Positions 31,807 to 42,021 of a stretch of 64,000 nt of DNA are shown here, in pieces. The notes under the pieces were generated by a model. It was not told the origin of the DNA and did not search any database. It worked only from the letters and a program-made list of their open reading frames with translations. Positions within the stretch are counted from its first letter, which is position 1. Each line of letters opens with the position of its first letter. Source of the DNA: Plutella xylostella (taxonomy: Eukaryota > Arthropoda > Insecta > Lepidoptera > Plutellidae); the NCBI RefSeq assembly GCF_932276165.1, contig NC_064008.1, forward strand, positions 7,755,001 through 7,819,000, given 5' to 3'. Position numbers and translations under genes: made by a program.

Positions 31807-32251
31807 GTCAATAAGAAATAGATACACAATGTACATATTAATTAATTATTTATTTAATAATTTACATTATGATAATTTTAGTAAAGGACGATCTTAATCA
31901 CTTATTGTTGCTTATTACGTAAGAAGCAATCCAAGCGATCTGTCTCGTGAGCTCTATGATTATAATAACCTAAATGCTGTACAAATCATTTCGAGGCCAA
32001 ATGTACCTGCTATGATTGAGAATATTTTACACAATTGATTCTAGAATTAGTTTTAATATCTTATAATGTTTCCATCGTGTTAATCAACAATCATTTAATT
32101 TACATTATCATTTATATTGTTATTTTATTAATTAGGCAAATAATGAACTAATCACTAAATTAATTTTAATTAAAATCCTTTAAATCATCTTAATCTATAT
32201 ATTTCATATTCTAATTATGTAAATCCTTTTATCATCATTTTTATTTAAATT
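31807..32251. other. Gypsy 3' untranslated segment
   Basis: AT-rich, no ORF; no sign of an envelope gene. Confidence 0.7.
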
Positions 32252-35080
32252 TTAATCCATCTTATCTTCACCTTCTTCTATTTCTCCATTCATGTCACTA
32301 TTTTCCTCACCTTTGTCACAAACCTTCCATTCTCCCTCAACTTTCTTTAAATGAATTATATTTCTACGAAATTCTTGCCCAGTTTCATCGTTTCTAACAT
32401 TTATTTCAGATCCTTTTGTACCCACTACAGTGTGGGGAACAGGATTGAAATTGGGAGTCAATTTGTTATCTTTTACTAAATTTTTTACGTACACTTTTTG
32501 GCCAAGTTCAAGCTCATTTTCTTTAGCTTTTCTTTTCCTGTCCTGAACCTCCTTTCCAATAGTTTTCATTTCCCTATCTTTGTCTCTAACATCTGAATCT
32601 ATCTGCGAATTTTCGAAATCTATAAGAGATGGAATTTTGTCCCTAAATTGTCTTTTAAAGAAAAGTTCTGATGGTGTTTTGCCTGTAGTAGAGTGGGGCG
32701 TACTGTTGTACATAGACAGATATTTAAGAAGGTCATCTTTCCAATCGGTCTTTTCAAGCTGACTGATTTTCAGACGCTTCAAAATGTCTCTATTTTGGCG
32801 CTCCACTTCACCGTTCTGCTGTGGCCAATAGGGAATGGTGTTGTACATGCGGATCCCATATTCTGAGCAAAAGGTTTTAAACTCAGCGCATGCAAATTGT
32901 TTCCCATTGTCCGCAGTTAAGGTTACTGGGTTACCTAGTCTGGAGAAAATTTCTTTAAGAATTTTTATTGTTTCCGTCGCTGTTATGGATGTCATTACCT
33001 TTATTTCTTTGTAACGACTGTAGTAGTCGATAATCACGAACAAGTAGTGTCCACTGGGTAAAGGACCAAGAAAATCGACTGCCACATCGATCCAAGCTTG
33101 GACTGGTAGTTCACGGCGCTTCATGGGGTTTGGTGGATTTGGTGCAGATACTAGGGTACATCCTCTACAGGCTTTAACTAAAAGTTCCGCATCCCTGTCG
33201 ATCTTAGGCCACCAAACCTTAGTGCGCAACCTAGATTTCATGGCCACAATGCCGGGGTGGCCCTCATGAGCTGCCTCTAAAACTCGGTGTCTGAGCTTAG
33301 TTGGAATTACAATTTTGCTACCCCTCAGTAACAAGTTTTCGTGCATGCTGAGCTCATTTTCGAAGACTTTATACCCATTGACTTTAGCATCCCAGTTTCC
33401 GCTCAATAGTCCCTCTTTAACCAACTTAAAGTCGTCGTCTTCTGATGAAGCTAACTCAATGTCGCTGAGTGGGAGAGCAACCGGGCGGGAGTATTCAACT
33501 ACTTTCTGAATATAATTTACATCTTCCTCAAAGGGTACGCTAGTGCTTTTTTGACAAAGCCTTGAAAGAGGATCAGCAATATTGCTTTTCCCAGTACAAT
33601 AAACAATTCTGTACTTATAGGACTGTAGTCTTAGTACCCAACGTTCTATTCTCGGGCACGGCTTTGAATGTGGGCCAAAAATTACTTCGAGGGGCTTATG
33701 ATCAGTGATGAGGTCAAAAGTCTCCTTTCCGTATAGATACATATAAAAATGCTCTACTGCCCAAACGAGAGCCAAAGCTTCCTTCTCTGTTTGACAGTAA
33801 CGTTTCTCAGTATCAGTTAAACTTTTATTGCCATATGCTATTATTCTGGGCCCGCGTGAATCATGCTGTATGAGGACAGCTCCTAGTCCAACCGGACTGG
33901 CGTCGGCCATAACTTGCGTTTTGTCCCGTGGATCATAAAACCCGAGAGTGCTTATGTTGTTTAGACACGCTTTTATTTTTTGAAAGGCTCGATCTTGTTC
34001 AGATTTCCAGTACGGGGCTATGTTTGAGTTTTTTCCTAATTTGAGCCGCAAAAGTTTCCTTATTGGGTCGGTTATAGTCGCTAAGTTAGGAATCCATTTT
34101 CCGACAAAATTTACAAGCCCTAACAAACTTTGGATCTCTTCTATGGTGTCTGGACGCCTAAACGAATCGATAACCTTTACGTACTTATCCAACGGTTTTA
34201 CCCCGTCGGCAGACAGTTGGTGCCCTAGAAATGTTACGTTTTTTATCCCAAAAATGCATTTCTTATCATTTAGTCTGACATTATTATGTTTTAGTACTTC
34301 CAATACCTGTTTTAATCTACCATTGTGATCAGACTCATTGGCACCAAAGACCACGATGTCGTCAATAAAATTGACAACGCCATCACACGGTAATAAAATC
34401 CGTTCGAGAATCTTTTGGAAATGTTCGGGTGCGCACGATATGCCGAACATTAGGCGTTTATATCTATATAAGCCTTTGCTTGCAATAAATGTAGTAATAT
34501 GTCTACTAGATTCGCTGATTTCAATTTGATGAAAAGCACTCAAAATATCTAATTTTGAAAATATGGTTGACTTCCGGAAATTAGATATTAATTGGTCTAT
34601 AGTGGGAAGGGGATGATTCTCCCTAATTATGGCCTTATTAGCGCAGCGCATATCTACGCAAACTCTTATATCTCCATCGCCCTTGATCACTGGCACTAAA
34701 GGAGAAACCCAAGCTGATGGTTCATTAACCGGTTCAACTATGCCAAGAGCTACTAGTTCATTGATTTTGTTATTTATTTTTTCTTCTAGAGGAATGGGTA
34801 CTCTACGATATGGTTGACTTATTGGCTTTACGGAATCGTCAATTGCTATTTCTAAAGTCACGTCCTTAAATTTTGGAAATTCATCCTTTTTATCGTTAAC
34901 AGAATTAATGCCGAGTCCTATTTTTAATATCCCTAGTAAAACTGCAGTTTCTTTGCCTAACAAGTCTCGTTCACCATCTTTGATAACGTAAAACACTGCT
35001 TGTTTCGAGTTAACTCCTACTTTGATACAAGCCTCAAAAGAGCCTAGGACTGTCAATGGTGTCTGTGACCCATATGCCAT
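32252..35080 (-). CDS. pol: Gypsy pol: protease end, RT, RNase H, integrase
   Basis: 942 codons from the ATG, but the open frame extends upstream of it (CAG GTA AAA...), so it may be entered by frameshift rather than initiation. Residues 1-50 (AYGSQTPLTVLGSFEACIKV, later GKETAVLLG) look like the second half of the retroviral-type protease. RT about 75-255 with the FIDD motif at 238-241; RNase H with D393 (MADAS), E434, D460 and D503; integrase zinc site H605, H608, C638, C641; core D669, D724, E760, the last two 35 residues apart as in DD35E. All catalytic residues are present, so the enzyme could be active. It copies the element RNA and inserts the cDNA. The pol frame is +1 relative to gag. 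Confidence 0.95.
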   Translation of the reverse strand: MAYGSQTPLTVLGSFEACIKVGVNSKQAVFYVIKDGERDLLGKETAVLLGILKIGLGINSVNDKKDEFPKFKDVTLEIAIDDSVKPISQPYRRVPIPLEEKINNKINELVALGIVEPVNEPSAWVSPLVPVIKGDGDIRVCVDMRCANKAIIRENHPLPTIDQLISNFRKSTIFSKLDILSAFHQIEISESSRHITTFIASKGLYRYKRLMFGISCAPEHFQKILERILLPCDGVVNFIDDIVVFGANESDHNGRLKQVLEVLKHNNVRLNDKKCIFGIKNVTFLGHQLSADGVKPLDKYVKVIDSFRRPDTIEEIQSLLGLVNFVGKWIPNLATITDPIRKLLRLKLGKNSNIAPYWKSEQDRAFQKIKACLNNISTLGFYDPRDKTQVMADASPVGLGAVLIQHDSRGPRIIAYGNKSLTDTEKRYCQTEKEALALVWAVEHFYMYLYGKETFDLITDHKPLEVIFGPHSKPCPRIERWVLRLQSYKYRIVYCTGKSNIADPLSRLCQKSTSVPFEEDVNYIQKVVEYSRPVALPLSDIELASSEDDDFKLVKEGLLSGNWDAKVNGYKVFENELSMHENLLLRGSKIVIPTKLRHRVLEAAHEGHPGIVAMKSRLRTKVWWPKIDRDAELLVKACRGCTLVSAPNPPNPMKRRELPVQAWIDVAVDFLGPLPSGHYLFVIIDYYSRYKEIKVMTSITATETIKILKEIFSRLGNPVTLTADNGKQFACAEFKTFCSEYGIRMYNTIPYWPQQNGEVERQNRDILKRLKISQLEKTDWKDDLLKYLSMYNSTPHSTTGKTPSELFFKRQFRDKIPSLIDFENSQIDSDVRDKDREMKTIGKEVQDRKRKAKENELELGQKVYVKNLVKDNKLTPNFNPVPHTVVGTKGSEINVRNDETGQEFRRNIIHLKKVEGEWKVCDKGEENSDMNGEIEEGEDKMD

Positions 35081-35087
35081 AAATGTT

Positions 35088-36095
35088 TTATTTGGATTTT
35101 TTACCTGATTTTTTTATTTTTACATTACAATCTTTTAATTGTGTCCATGTTTTACTACTTATTATATTGCATTTACTGCCAGAATCTATAATCATATCAA
35201 TCATGACTCCACCTAGTTCACAGTTTACAACATCATCATCATCAATATGGAATATATAATCGATTTTCTCTTTTTGTGTTCCATTTTCAGGTTTTTTATA
35301 ATATTTGGGTTTCTTAACATTCTTGTTTCTATCAAAATCTAGTTTTCTTTTATCAGCTCTAGTTCTACATTGACTTTGAAAATGTCCTATATATTTGCAT
35401 TTATTACATTGTTTACTTCTAGCCGGGCAAGTGCTACTGTCGCTGTTGTGTCTGTTGCTACCGCACCTTGTGCATTGTGAACCTTTATTATTATTTGTTC
35501 CAATTTTATTAACGAATTGATCAGAATTATCTCGCGGATTAAAATTGTTTAATTGTCTGTCCACAGCTTCAATAGCATTTGCCTCTGTTATAATTTTATC
35601 TAAGGTAGCTGCGTCACCTATAGTCAAGATTTTTTTTCTCAGCTCTGTGGAACTACATTTTTCCGTGATTTGGTCAATCAAATTGTCTTCTTCCTTAGCG
35701 AAGTTACATTTTTTACTTTGGTGTCGTAGCCTTATCAGAAATTTTTCGAATTTCTCTCCTTGCTCTTGTTTTAATAGTCGAAACAAATGACGTTCATAAA
35801 CATTACTCTGTTTAGGAGAGAAATATTCGTCTAACTTCTGTATGGCTACTTTAAATACATCTATGGACGAATTTTCGTCAGAGCATTCCACATGAGCACC
35901 AGGTAGGTTAAAATAAACCTCTTGTAGGGTCAAACCCCCGCTATGTAAGAGTGTTGCTCTTTTCTTCTCCGCGTTATCAACATTGGATGCAGTTGAAAAT
36001 AGTTCAAACGCTCTTTTCCATTTTTCCCATCGTTGGCCAACCGACGCGGGATCACCTTCGCAATCGAACGGCTCCAGTGTGGGTAGCTGGGCCAT
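35088..36095 (-). CDS. gag: Gypsy gag with zinc knuckles and protease start
   Basis: 335 codons from MAQLPTLEPFDCEGD. Gag-like helical region about 10-185 (WEKWKRAFELF, YERHLFRLLKQEQGEKFEKF). Two zinc knuckles: 208-223, with atypical spacing CX2CX4HX6C, and 230-243, canonical CX2CX4HX4C. A Lys/Arg-rich linker follows, then IDSGSKCNIISS with the DSG protease active site at 304-306. The frame stops eight residues after VKIKKSGKK, in the middle of the protease fold, which continues in the pol frame. It should package the element RNA. Confidence 0.93.
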   Translation of the reverse strand: MAQLPTLEPFDCEGDPASVGQRWEKWKRAFELFSTASNVDNAEKKRATLLHSGGLTLQEVYFNLPGAHVECSDENSSIDVFKVAIQKLDEYFSPKQSNVYERHLFRLLKQEQGEKFEKFLIRLRHQSKKCNFAKEEDNLIDQITEKCSSTELRKKILTIGDAATLDKIITEANAIEAVDRQLNNFNPRDNSDQFVNKIGTNNNKGSQCTRCGSNRHNSDSSTCPARSKQCNKCKYIGHFQSQCRTRADKRKLDFDRNKNVKKPKYYKKPENGTQKEKIDYIFHIDDDDVVNCELGGVMIDMIIDSGSKCNIISSKTWTQLKDCNVKIKKSGKKSK

Positions 36096-37656
36096 TGTTT
36101 ATCTCTGCAACAATTATTATAATCAGGCAACTTGGCTCATAGCCATACTGTAGTCTGATAACAACAACTGAGCTAGATAGTTAGTTTTTCAACATTGACA
36201 GTACATAACCTGCCTCTTATTTTTTTTTTTTTTTTTTTTTTTTAGGTAGTTCTAATCAATAAGGAGTTCCCCAGCATTCGTTGTTGAAAAGTAGGCAATA
36301 CATTTTTAACATAGATATTCATTAAATTTAATTATAATTTATAATTAATTTGTAATTTATGCATGTTTAAAAGTCATCTTTTATTAATTTGTAAAAAGGG
36401 TTTCTAAATTTTGTATTTTTATTATTATTATTTTTAATTACATTTCGTATTAACTATGTGGATGTTATTTAATATATAGAACAATACTACTACTTGGAAC
36501 TATACTGGTAATAAATATGCAACGTAATCTAGACCAGTAGGTAAGTGTTGATCACAGCGAATACCAATCTATTTATAATTTTATCATAAATCATTTAAAT
36601 TATAATCTATGTTTAATAAACAAAACAGTCCGTCCATCCACGGCATAGTTTTTTGTAACTCATTGTTCTATGACAACATTGCCATAAGGTTAAGTAAAGT
36701 AACTACAGTAACAACATGCTGGGCAACTGCTTTTTCGATACATTACATTTTTCTACCTATTAGCAATTCTCAACTTGCCTCATAATGAGTTCGACTCATT
36801 TAGACAATACCGGCCTTGTCTTATTTAATCTGATTTAAATAATATTTTGAATATTGACAATTCTCAACTTGCCTTTATCAGTACCTAATAAATCTTATAC
36901 TAACATACTCCATACATTCACAACTTGACAATTCACAACTTGTCTCAGGATACATAATCAGTTAAATTGTAATCCCAACATCATCCGTGTCGATGATAAT
37001 TTATCCGTTTATCAGTAGGTACCACCAATCAAGCAAGCAATAGCAATAGCAATTTAGCAATAGGCAGTGTGAAAAGGTTAAACTCCGGTATTCAAACATT
37101 GCAAATCGATTTAACACGTATTTACTGTTGTCAACTTGTTATCGAGTCATTAATTAACCGGTAGGTAGGCAGGTAAACAATGCAAATAAATAGTATGTAC
37201 ATAAAAGGTATGCAGTTATGTATGATACAGTAAGTTTGGGTTCTCAGTATTGTTTACTTTGTATCTTAACAAAATAACATTTAACTAAGCAGCTATTATG
37301 TAACCTTAGTGTGCTTATTATGTAAGTACTATAGGACCTATGAGTACTAATGTACCTAATAGGTGCTATTATTTTCATTAGTTAATTCTAAATGACCCAT
37401 GGCTTATATTCTTAACATGTAAGTAAATACGTTTAGTGATATTGATCTAAAAAGATCTGTACTTATTTATTATGCAAGAAATTCCTTGGCAGTATCATTT
37501 TATTTACAACAAAGGTACCTATTTGTAACGTTTGAACACCATTCCGATAGCAATATTTTATCGCTTTTGTGATTTTTTCAGCAAGTAAACAAGCATGGTG
37601 GTACCTTTTTAGAAACCGGATTTTTTGTTTGGAGTATAAATTGATAAGGTACTCAC
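36096..37656 (-). promoter_or_regulatory. Gypsy 5' leader with repeated motif
   Basis: About 1.56 kb without a significant ORF, long for an LTR-element leader. CAATTCTCAACTTGCCT occurs at about 36763 and 36857, and a variant ACAATTCACAACTTGTCT at about 36929, roughly 70-95 bp apart. A 22-nt T run (A run on the element strand) lies at about 36220-36243. Confidence 0.6.
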
Positions 37657-37674
37657 GATTATCCTTCGTCGCCA
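37657..37674 (-). promoter_or_regulatory. Primer binding site
   Basis: Minus strand TGGCGACGAAGGATAATC, 3 nt after the 5' LTR; begins TGG as needed to pair with a tRNA 3' CCA. The tRNA is not identified. Confidence 0.75.
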
Positions 37675-37677
37675 GTT

Positions 37678-37854
37678 TGTGGGGTTCACTATTACGGCAC
37701 TAACACACGCGTTCGTTGTATAATAATATCGGGATGGTCTAGATGCAATGCGACCGCTCCGCTCGGCGGCTAGGTGACGAATGCCCCCACCCGCCGTTAC
37801 GTCGGGTCGCCTGCATAGTCCATACCAACTTACTCATTAGTGGTAAACACCACA
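37678..37854 (-). repeat. 5' LTR
   Basis: Identical to the LTR at 31620-31796. On the element strand ATTATTATACAACG is a possible TATA-like segment. Confidence 0.97.
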
Positions 37855-38075
37855 CTAGGTAATTTGTTTTAGCTACCTAAGTCACCAGTTAAGGGTTGAG
37901 CAATCACTACTTATCCTAAAACTACAGGGCTATGCCCTTTATTAGGGAGTAGGGTCTCATAATTGTTTTGTGTGCAATAACGTGTAGCTACTAAATTAAG
38001 TAACATAATTAGAAAACTGTATGTACACACTGATTTGAAAATAAATTTTATTATTTATTTATTTATTTATTTATA

Positions 38076-38330
38076 ACGCTAAACGATTTGTCAGATTCAG
38101 CGGCCCACACAGGGTTTCACTCTGTCGGTTCATTGACCCGCCCTAGGGAAGGTCATTGATGAAATTTCACCGTATTTATCTTCCCCCGCCATTGGCGCCC
38201 AAGATTAAATATTGTCATACTGAAACAACGATATTTTAATACGACCTAGATGGAGTGTCAGTGCAAAGGAAACGTCTCGACAAACAACACCCCACCACTG
38301 AGCTCTTGTTTTGACTTAGGTAATTTGGTT
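38076..38330. repeat. Spacer containing a dispersed repeat core
   Basis: 38250-38320 matches the core GATGGAGTGTCAGTGCAAAG / AACGTCTCGAC / AACACCCCACCACTGAGCTC seen at 590-670 (inverted) and 43147-43203. 38076-38249 is unassigned. Confidence 0.6.
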
Positions 38331-38591
38331 TAGACGACCGAATGGCGTAGTGGTTAGTGACCTGACTACTGAGCCGATGGTCCCGGGTTCGATTCCCGGC
38401 TGGGGCAGATATTTGTTTAAACACAGATATTTGTTCTCGGGTCTTGGATGTGCCCGTAAAATGGCAATAGGCCCGCCCCCTATTACATTGGGACTAACAT
38501 AACACTCTGGCGAAAAGTGGGTGCAGCAATGCACCTCTGCCTACCCCGCAAGGGAGTACATTAGTACAAGGCGTGAGTGCGTGTGTGTGTG
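38331..38591 (+). mobile_element. SINE, tRNA-headed, type 1, with target duplication
   Basis: GACGACCGAATGGCGTAGTG head, B box GGTTCGATTCCCGGC, full body, ending (GT)n. TAATTTGGTT flanks it at 38321-38330 and 38592-38601. One base is missing in the head compared with other copies (TGACCTGACT). Confidence 0.95.
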
Positions 38592-38636
38592 TAATTTGGT
38601 TATAAGATTTGTGACTTTGACCTTTGGTACGGTCAT

Positions 38637-38703
38637 GTGCAGAAAAACCTGACCCCCCTCACATAGTGACAATGCTTCTGAGAGGGGTCAGATTTATCTG
38701 CCT
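38637..38703. repeat. Short imperfect hairpin
   Basis: CAGAAAAACCTGACCCCCCT pairs with GGGGTCAGATTTATCTG; about 24-bp arms, 25-nt loop. May be a minimal MITE. Confidence 0.5.
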
Positions 38704-39924
38704 TAATATACTGTACAATCATGATTTTCATTAGGTGGAACTTAAACCGGATTTACAGTAAACAAAATGTGGACAGATTTAAATGCGTTGTTATTGTAAG
38801 TGACACCACACAATCTTGTCCCTATATTGTGAATCTAAGATTGTTATACTGAAATCCCAAATATAAACAAAGAACATTTATTTTTACGATGCCAACAGTC
38901 CATTTCCTGGTCCGTCATTATAATGCTATTTATCTTCGTTTCTGTACTAAATTGATTCAGATTTGCATCGTTTATTATTGTTTGTCTCGTTTTATGGCTT
39001 TTGGAAGGATTCCGTCGAGCCCAAGTCATATTTAAGATGTTGTTTTAATAACAGATTTGATGCAAATGAGAATATTGATGAAAATACTAGTAACTGTTGG
39101 TAGAATTTATTTATATGGATATGGCGCATGGTGGGCCGTCTGCGGCTAAATGGCGACAGAGTGGTTAGTGGTTGCTTATGCCGAAGGTCCCGGGTTCGAT
39201 CCCCGAAACAGATATTTTTTAAAGGCAGATATTTTTTATATTCATGCGTGTTAGGTGTTAATATGACATGTGTCTACAAGGCGGGCGAGATAACTAGACA
39301 CCTGGGTTAAATGACATTTGTCTTTAGTACTGAGTGCAAAAAAAGTAATATCGATATTAACAAAAATATTTATTTTCTTCCTCTTTGCTATCAGTATTTT
39401 ATAATTAAGCTCGAAAAATAATAAACCAGGCCATACTGCGAAGTTTTAATGAACTAATTTTATAAAGAAAATTGATGCGAGAACCTAAACATAAGCGCCC
39501 CTATATTTGAAATTATTCTGGTTATCTAAAAACCCGCATGCGAAAAACACACTTACCTGACTTTTGTTATATTGTAATAAAATGCATAAATATTTGTTTA
39601 TATAAGTCCTGGCTGTCCACGACACATGCCTAGCCTAGTCTGGCAGCCCTTGTTATATTATTATCACCTCCTTTTGATTTTTACCAAACACTGCAACCTA
39701 TATTTTTTGTAACTTTCATGTTAATCTTTAGTTTTTTTTTTTTTTTTTTCATTTTTTCCTTTTTCGTATTCTACTTGTTAATGTAGTAACAAAAAAGTAT
39801 GCGATAAAAAATATTTATTGTTTATCGTCTGATAATTCTTACGCTAACACTACAAAAGGACGAGAGCGGGGCCTCGCGCGGGTTGCGGGGGAGGGGTAGA
39901 TTTTTGGGCCAGGTGTCTAGAAAC
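38704..39924. other. Spacer with a SINE scrap at 39150-39220
   Basis: 39150-39220 contains GCCGAAGGTCCCGGGTTCGA, the B-box part of the type 1/2 SINE head, then CAGATATTTTTT. A small GC-rich patch lies at 39860-39915. Otherwise nothing recognised. Confidence 0.5.
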
Positions 39925-40160
39925 TTTGCGCGGGTTATATGTATCTTTGTAAATATATCAGCTGTCCGATATCGATAATATCACAGGCCCTGCCTAGCTT
40001 AGAGTCAACACAAATTTATAAAAACATTTCATTTGATCAAAATATTAACGCTTTTAGTTGCTAACAATATTCTGATGGTTGTCTCCTAAAGCTTTTCTTG
40101 CTTTAGGAGTATTTTGGTGCTATTGTCACTGGAACTTTTTGATTGCTCGTGGGTGTAGAA
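39925..40160 (+). mobile_element. SINE tail scrap and MITE end scrap
   Basis: 39940-40008 is the type 2 SINE body (AAATATATCAGCTGTCCGAT, CCCTGCCTAGCTTAGAGTC). 40110-40158 (TGTCACTGGAACTTTTTGAT, TGCTCGTGGGTGTA) is the right end of a CACTCACGG-family MITE. Confidence 0.55.
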
Positions 40161-40310
40161 TAGAATAGAATAGAATATTCTTTATTTGTACACAAGAATA
40201 GATTATACAAAGCTTAAATATAAACACATAGGTACAAAAAAGGCGGTCTTATCACTAAAAGCGATTTTTTCAAGACAACCTTTAGGTGGAAGAATATTTA
40301 TGTTCAGATA
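40161..40310 (-). mobile_element. Non-LTR retrotransposon 3' end
   Basis: Minus strand: AAGACCGCCTTTTTTGTACC, then TACAAATAAAGAATATTC followed by (TATTC)n. The AATAAA and pentanucleotide tail mark the 3' end; no coding part is left. Confidence 0.6.
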
Positions 40311-40716
40311 GGGTGTAATATGTATGTACTAAAAAAACTGCAGAGGTTATCGAAATACGAAGAGGACACCGATCAAGACCGAAGCTAATAAGACTCTTAA
40401 TTAGTAACTGGAACGGATAAGTAAAAGGGTCACGTACAAAATATATCTGATTGTCTTAATAATATCTAAAGCCGAAAGAAAGAAACTTCCTAACAATCCC
40501 TTTGAACATAAGACGGAATACGCGAGAGAAATATATGAAAACATAATAATAGGCGAGTAAGAGAGAATAGAATCGGAGGTAAGAAAATTTATAAATAAAT
40601 AAATTGTTGGTCACAACTTATTAAGTACAATAACAATACTCTGCATTTCCACCAAAACTAAGAAATACCAAGAATTATACTTTGAAAGAAAGCAGTACAA
40701 AAAATCATTATCTTTA

Positions 40717-40803
40717 AAGAATTTATTGGTACATGGCTGGATTCGAACCCACGCTTCACGGATGAGAGCAGACACCATTATCCCTTAACACCACCACGAC
40801 TCT
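40717..40803 (-). mobile_element. SINE head fragment, AGAGCGGTGG-like family
   Basis: Minus strand: GTCGTGGTGGTGTTAAGGGA, B box TGGGTTCGAATCC, then CATGTACCAATAAA. Degraded tRNA-like head. Confidence 0.55.
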
Positions 40804-41084
40804 TTACACGCATATCGTGGGACGATCTCCAACCTTTGACAAGTTTCCGGTAGTGGATTGGATTACCTTAGATACGTCAAGTACACCTACAAAATAATTT
40901 CTACAAAAATTATACTTATTTTTTATATTTTAAGTAGGAACTTTTGTTTTATTGTTAGTTGGCTAAGCCGCTGCGGTCGCTACACATTTCTGTAATAATG
41001 GTGAATCGCGATATAGCTATTTTTATCTGCGTCGATAACTAACCCGTGCAGCAGCTGGTGTTTCAGTTTCAAATTTAATAAATA
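40804..41084. other. Spacer
   Basis: Nothing recognised. Confidence 0.4.
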
Positions 41085-41165
41085 AATGAGTGAGGTCAGA
41101 GAGGCATAATTATGTCCAACTCTAGGTTTATGAGCTGATGATTACGATGACGATTATGATTTGCT
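41085..41165 (+). pseudogene. Degraded RTE 3' tail
   Basis: GAGAGGCATAATTATGTCCA and ATGAGCTGATGATTACGATG resemble the RTE ending GAGGCCTATGTCCA / GGCTGATGATGATG. Too eroded to place in a family. Confidence 0.35.
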
Positions 41166-41901
41166 TTAAAAAAAACCAGAAAGGTTAGAACATAAGTTAC
41201 CTTATCTAATCTTTTAGTACCTCTGGGATATACAGTTCTGATATTTCACTGAGTTTCCCTCGCTACTCGATCATAAATATGAAAGTTGGTAAAGAAATCT
41301 TTCTTAGTAAGCAATAACATGTTATTATTACTTTTAGGTAGATTTTTCAAATCGGTTGCTATTTTTACCTTTTTACCCTTAACCGAAACATAAAGGTGGT
41401 ATACATTGTATGTCTGATAAGAAATTCGTGTCAAAAAGGGAAATCCAAAAAACCACTTCTGCTCTGGGACTTTTGAAAATTCACAGAAAAAAATTACTGT
41501 TCCATAGAGGAAGCTTTCATGATCACGTGACTTTTTTCAGTGCGCAAACAAAATTATTTCAGTTTACACAGTATATTCTTAAACATTTTCAAAAAAAAAA
41601 CGAAAAAAAAAAGAATTTTCTAATGATTAAAAAGTTTAATCCATAAATGAATGAAGATTTTCACAATAAAGGAGTTAGGAACCCGTGCAATAAACTTTTT
41701 TCGCCGACTGTTTCGAATGTTTTGCCGATATTATTTCAGATATCTTTATTTGGATTGAATCTTTTGTCTGTGTGCATCGCACCGGCGACTCCTTCCGATA
41801 GAGCCGCGGTTCACTGCGTTTGCAATAAGGTGAACTTTCTCCAAAACGGTCCACTCTTTTGTCGTTTTATTTCAATAAAAAAAAACACTAAAATATACTT
41901 A
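41166..41901. other. Spacer with a MITE centre at 41402-41545
   Basis: GAAAATTCACAGAAAAAAAT, TTCCATAGAGGAAGC and TGATCACGTGACTTTTTTCA match the centre of the CAGGGTGTTGCAAAA MITE. The rest is AT-rich with no recognised feature. Confidence 0.45.
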
Positions 41902-42021
41902 GTGCCAATTTCTGTGTTGACTTGTGACATATCTGTCAAGAATTTTATATGGAGATGACGTATAATTGTTGAACCATCCCTAGTTGGTTAGATAACCGAC
42001 TATGGAGAAATGGGGGCTTAA
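41902..42021. mobile_element. Harbinger-like MITE, GTGCCAATTTCTCC family
   Basis: Left GTGCCAATTTC, internal ACATATCTGTCAAGAATTTT, ATATGGAGATGACGTATAAT, right AACCGACTATGGAGAAAT; right terminus mutated, left part shortened. Confidence 0.75.

Larger units (their letters stand above)
31620..37854 (-). mobile_element. Complete Gypsy-type LTR retrotransposon, no env
   Basis: Identical 177-bp LTRs starting TG and ending CA, flanked by CTAGG (31615-31619 and 37855-37859). Reading on the minus strand: 5' LTR, primer binding site, 1.58-kb leader, gag, pol (RT-RNase H-integrase), short 3' segment, polypurine tract, 3' LTR. No envelope-like ORF fits between pol and the LTR. LTR identity shows insertion was recent. 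Domain order places it in the Gypsy (Ty3) group. Confidence 0.97.
27777..38075 (+). mobile_element. CR1-like non-LTR retrotransposon, interrupted by a Gypsy element
   Basis: Layout: end of ORF1 (27778-27994), intergenic 450 bp, ORF2 (28448-31348), a 3' UTR with a large CA repeat, then, past the inserted LTR element, 37860-38075 ending GAAAATAAATTTTATTATTT and (ATTT)n. The polyadenylation-like signal plus (ATTT)n tail is taken as the 3' end. 5' truncated within ORF1. No target duplication identified. Confidence 0.75.

Noticed and set aside
31807..32251. Envelope gene after Gypsy pol
   Set aside because: Only 445 bp, AT-rich and closed in all frames.
32580..34817. Plus-strand frames across the Gypsy pol
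   Set aside because: Antisense shadows of an intact pol frame with all catalytic motifs.
38332..38405. tRNA gene (A box, B box, tRNA-like folding), also at 7226-7305 and 55429-55500
   Set aside because: Each is attached to a SINE body, several copies have target duplications, and the anticodon and acceptor stems are degenerate.
38236..38534. Minus-strand frames of 60-80 codons (also at 25643, 50335 and, on the plus strand, 15858 and 55118)
   Set aside because: They recur because the same SINE body is open in one frame; the SINE is non-coding and tRNA-derived.
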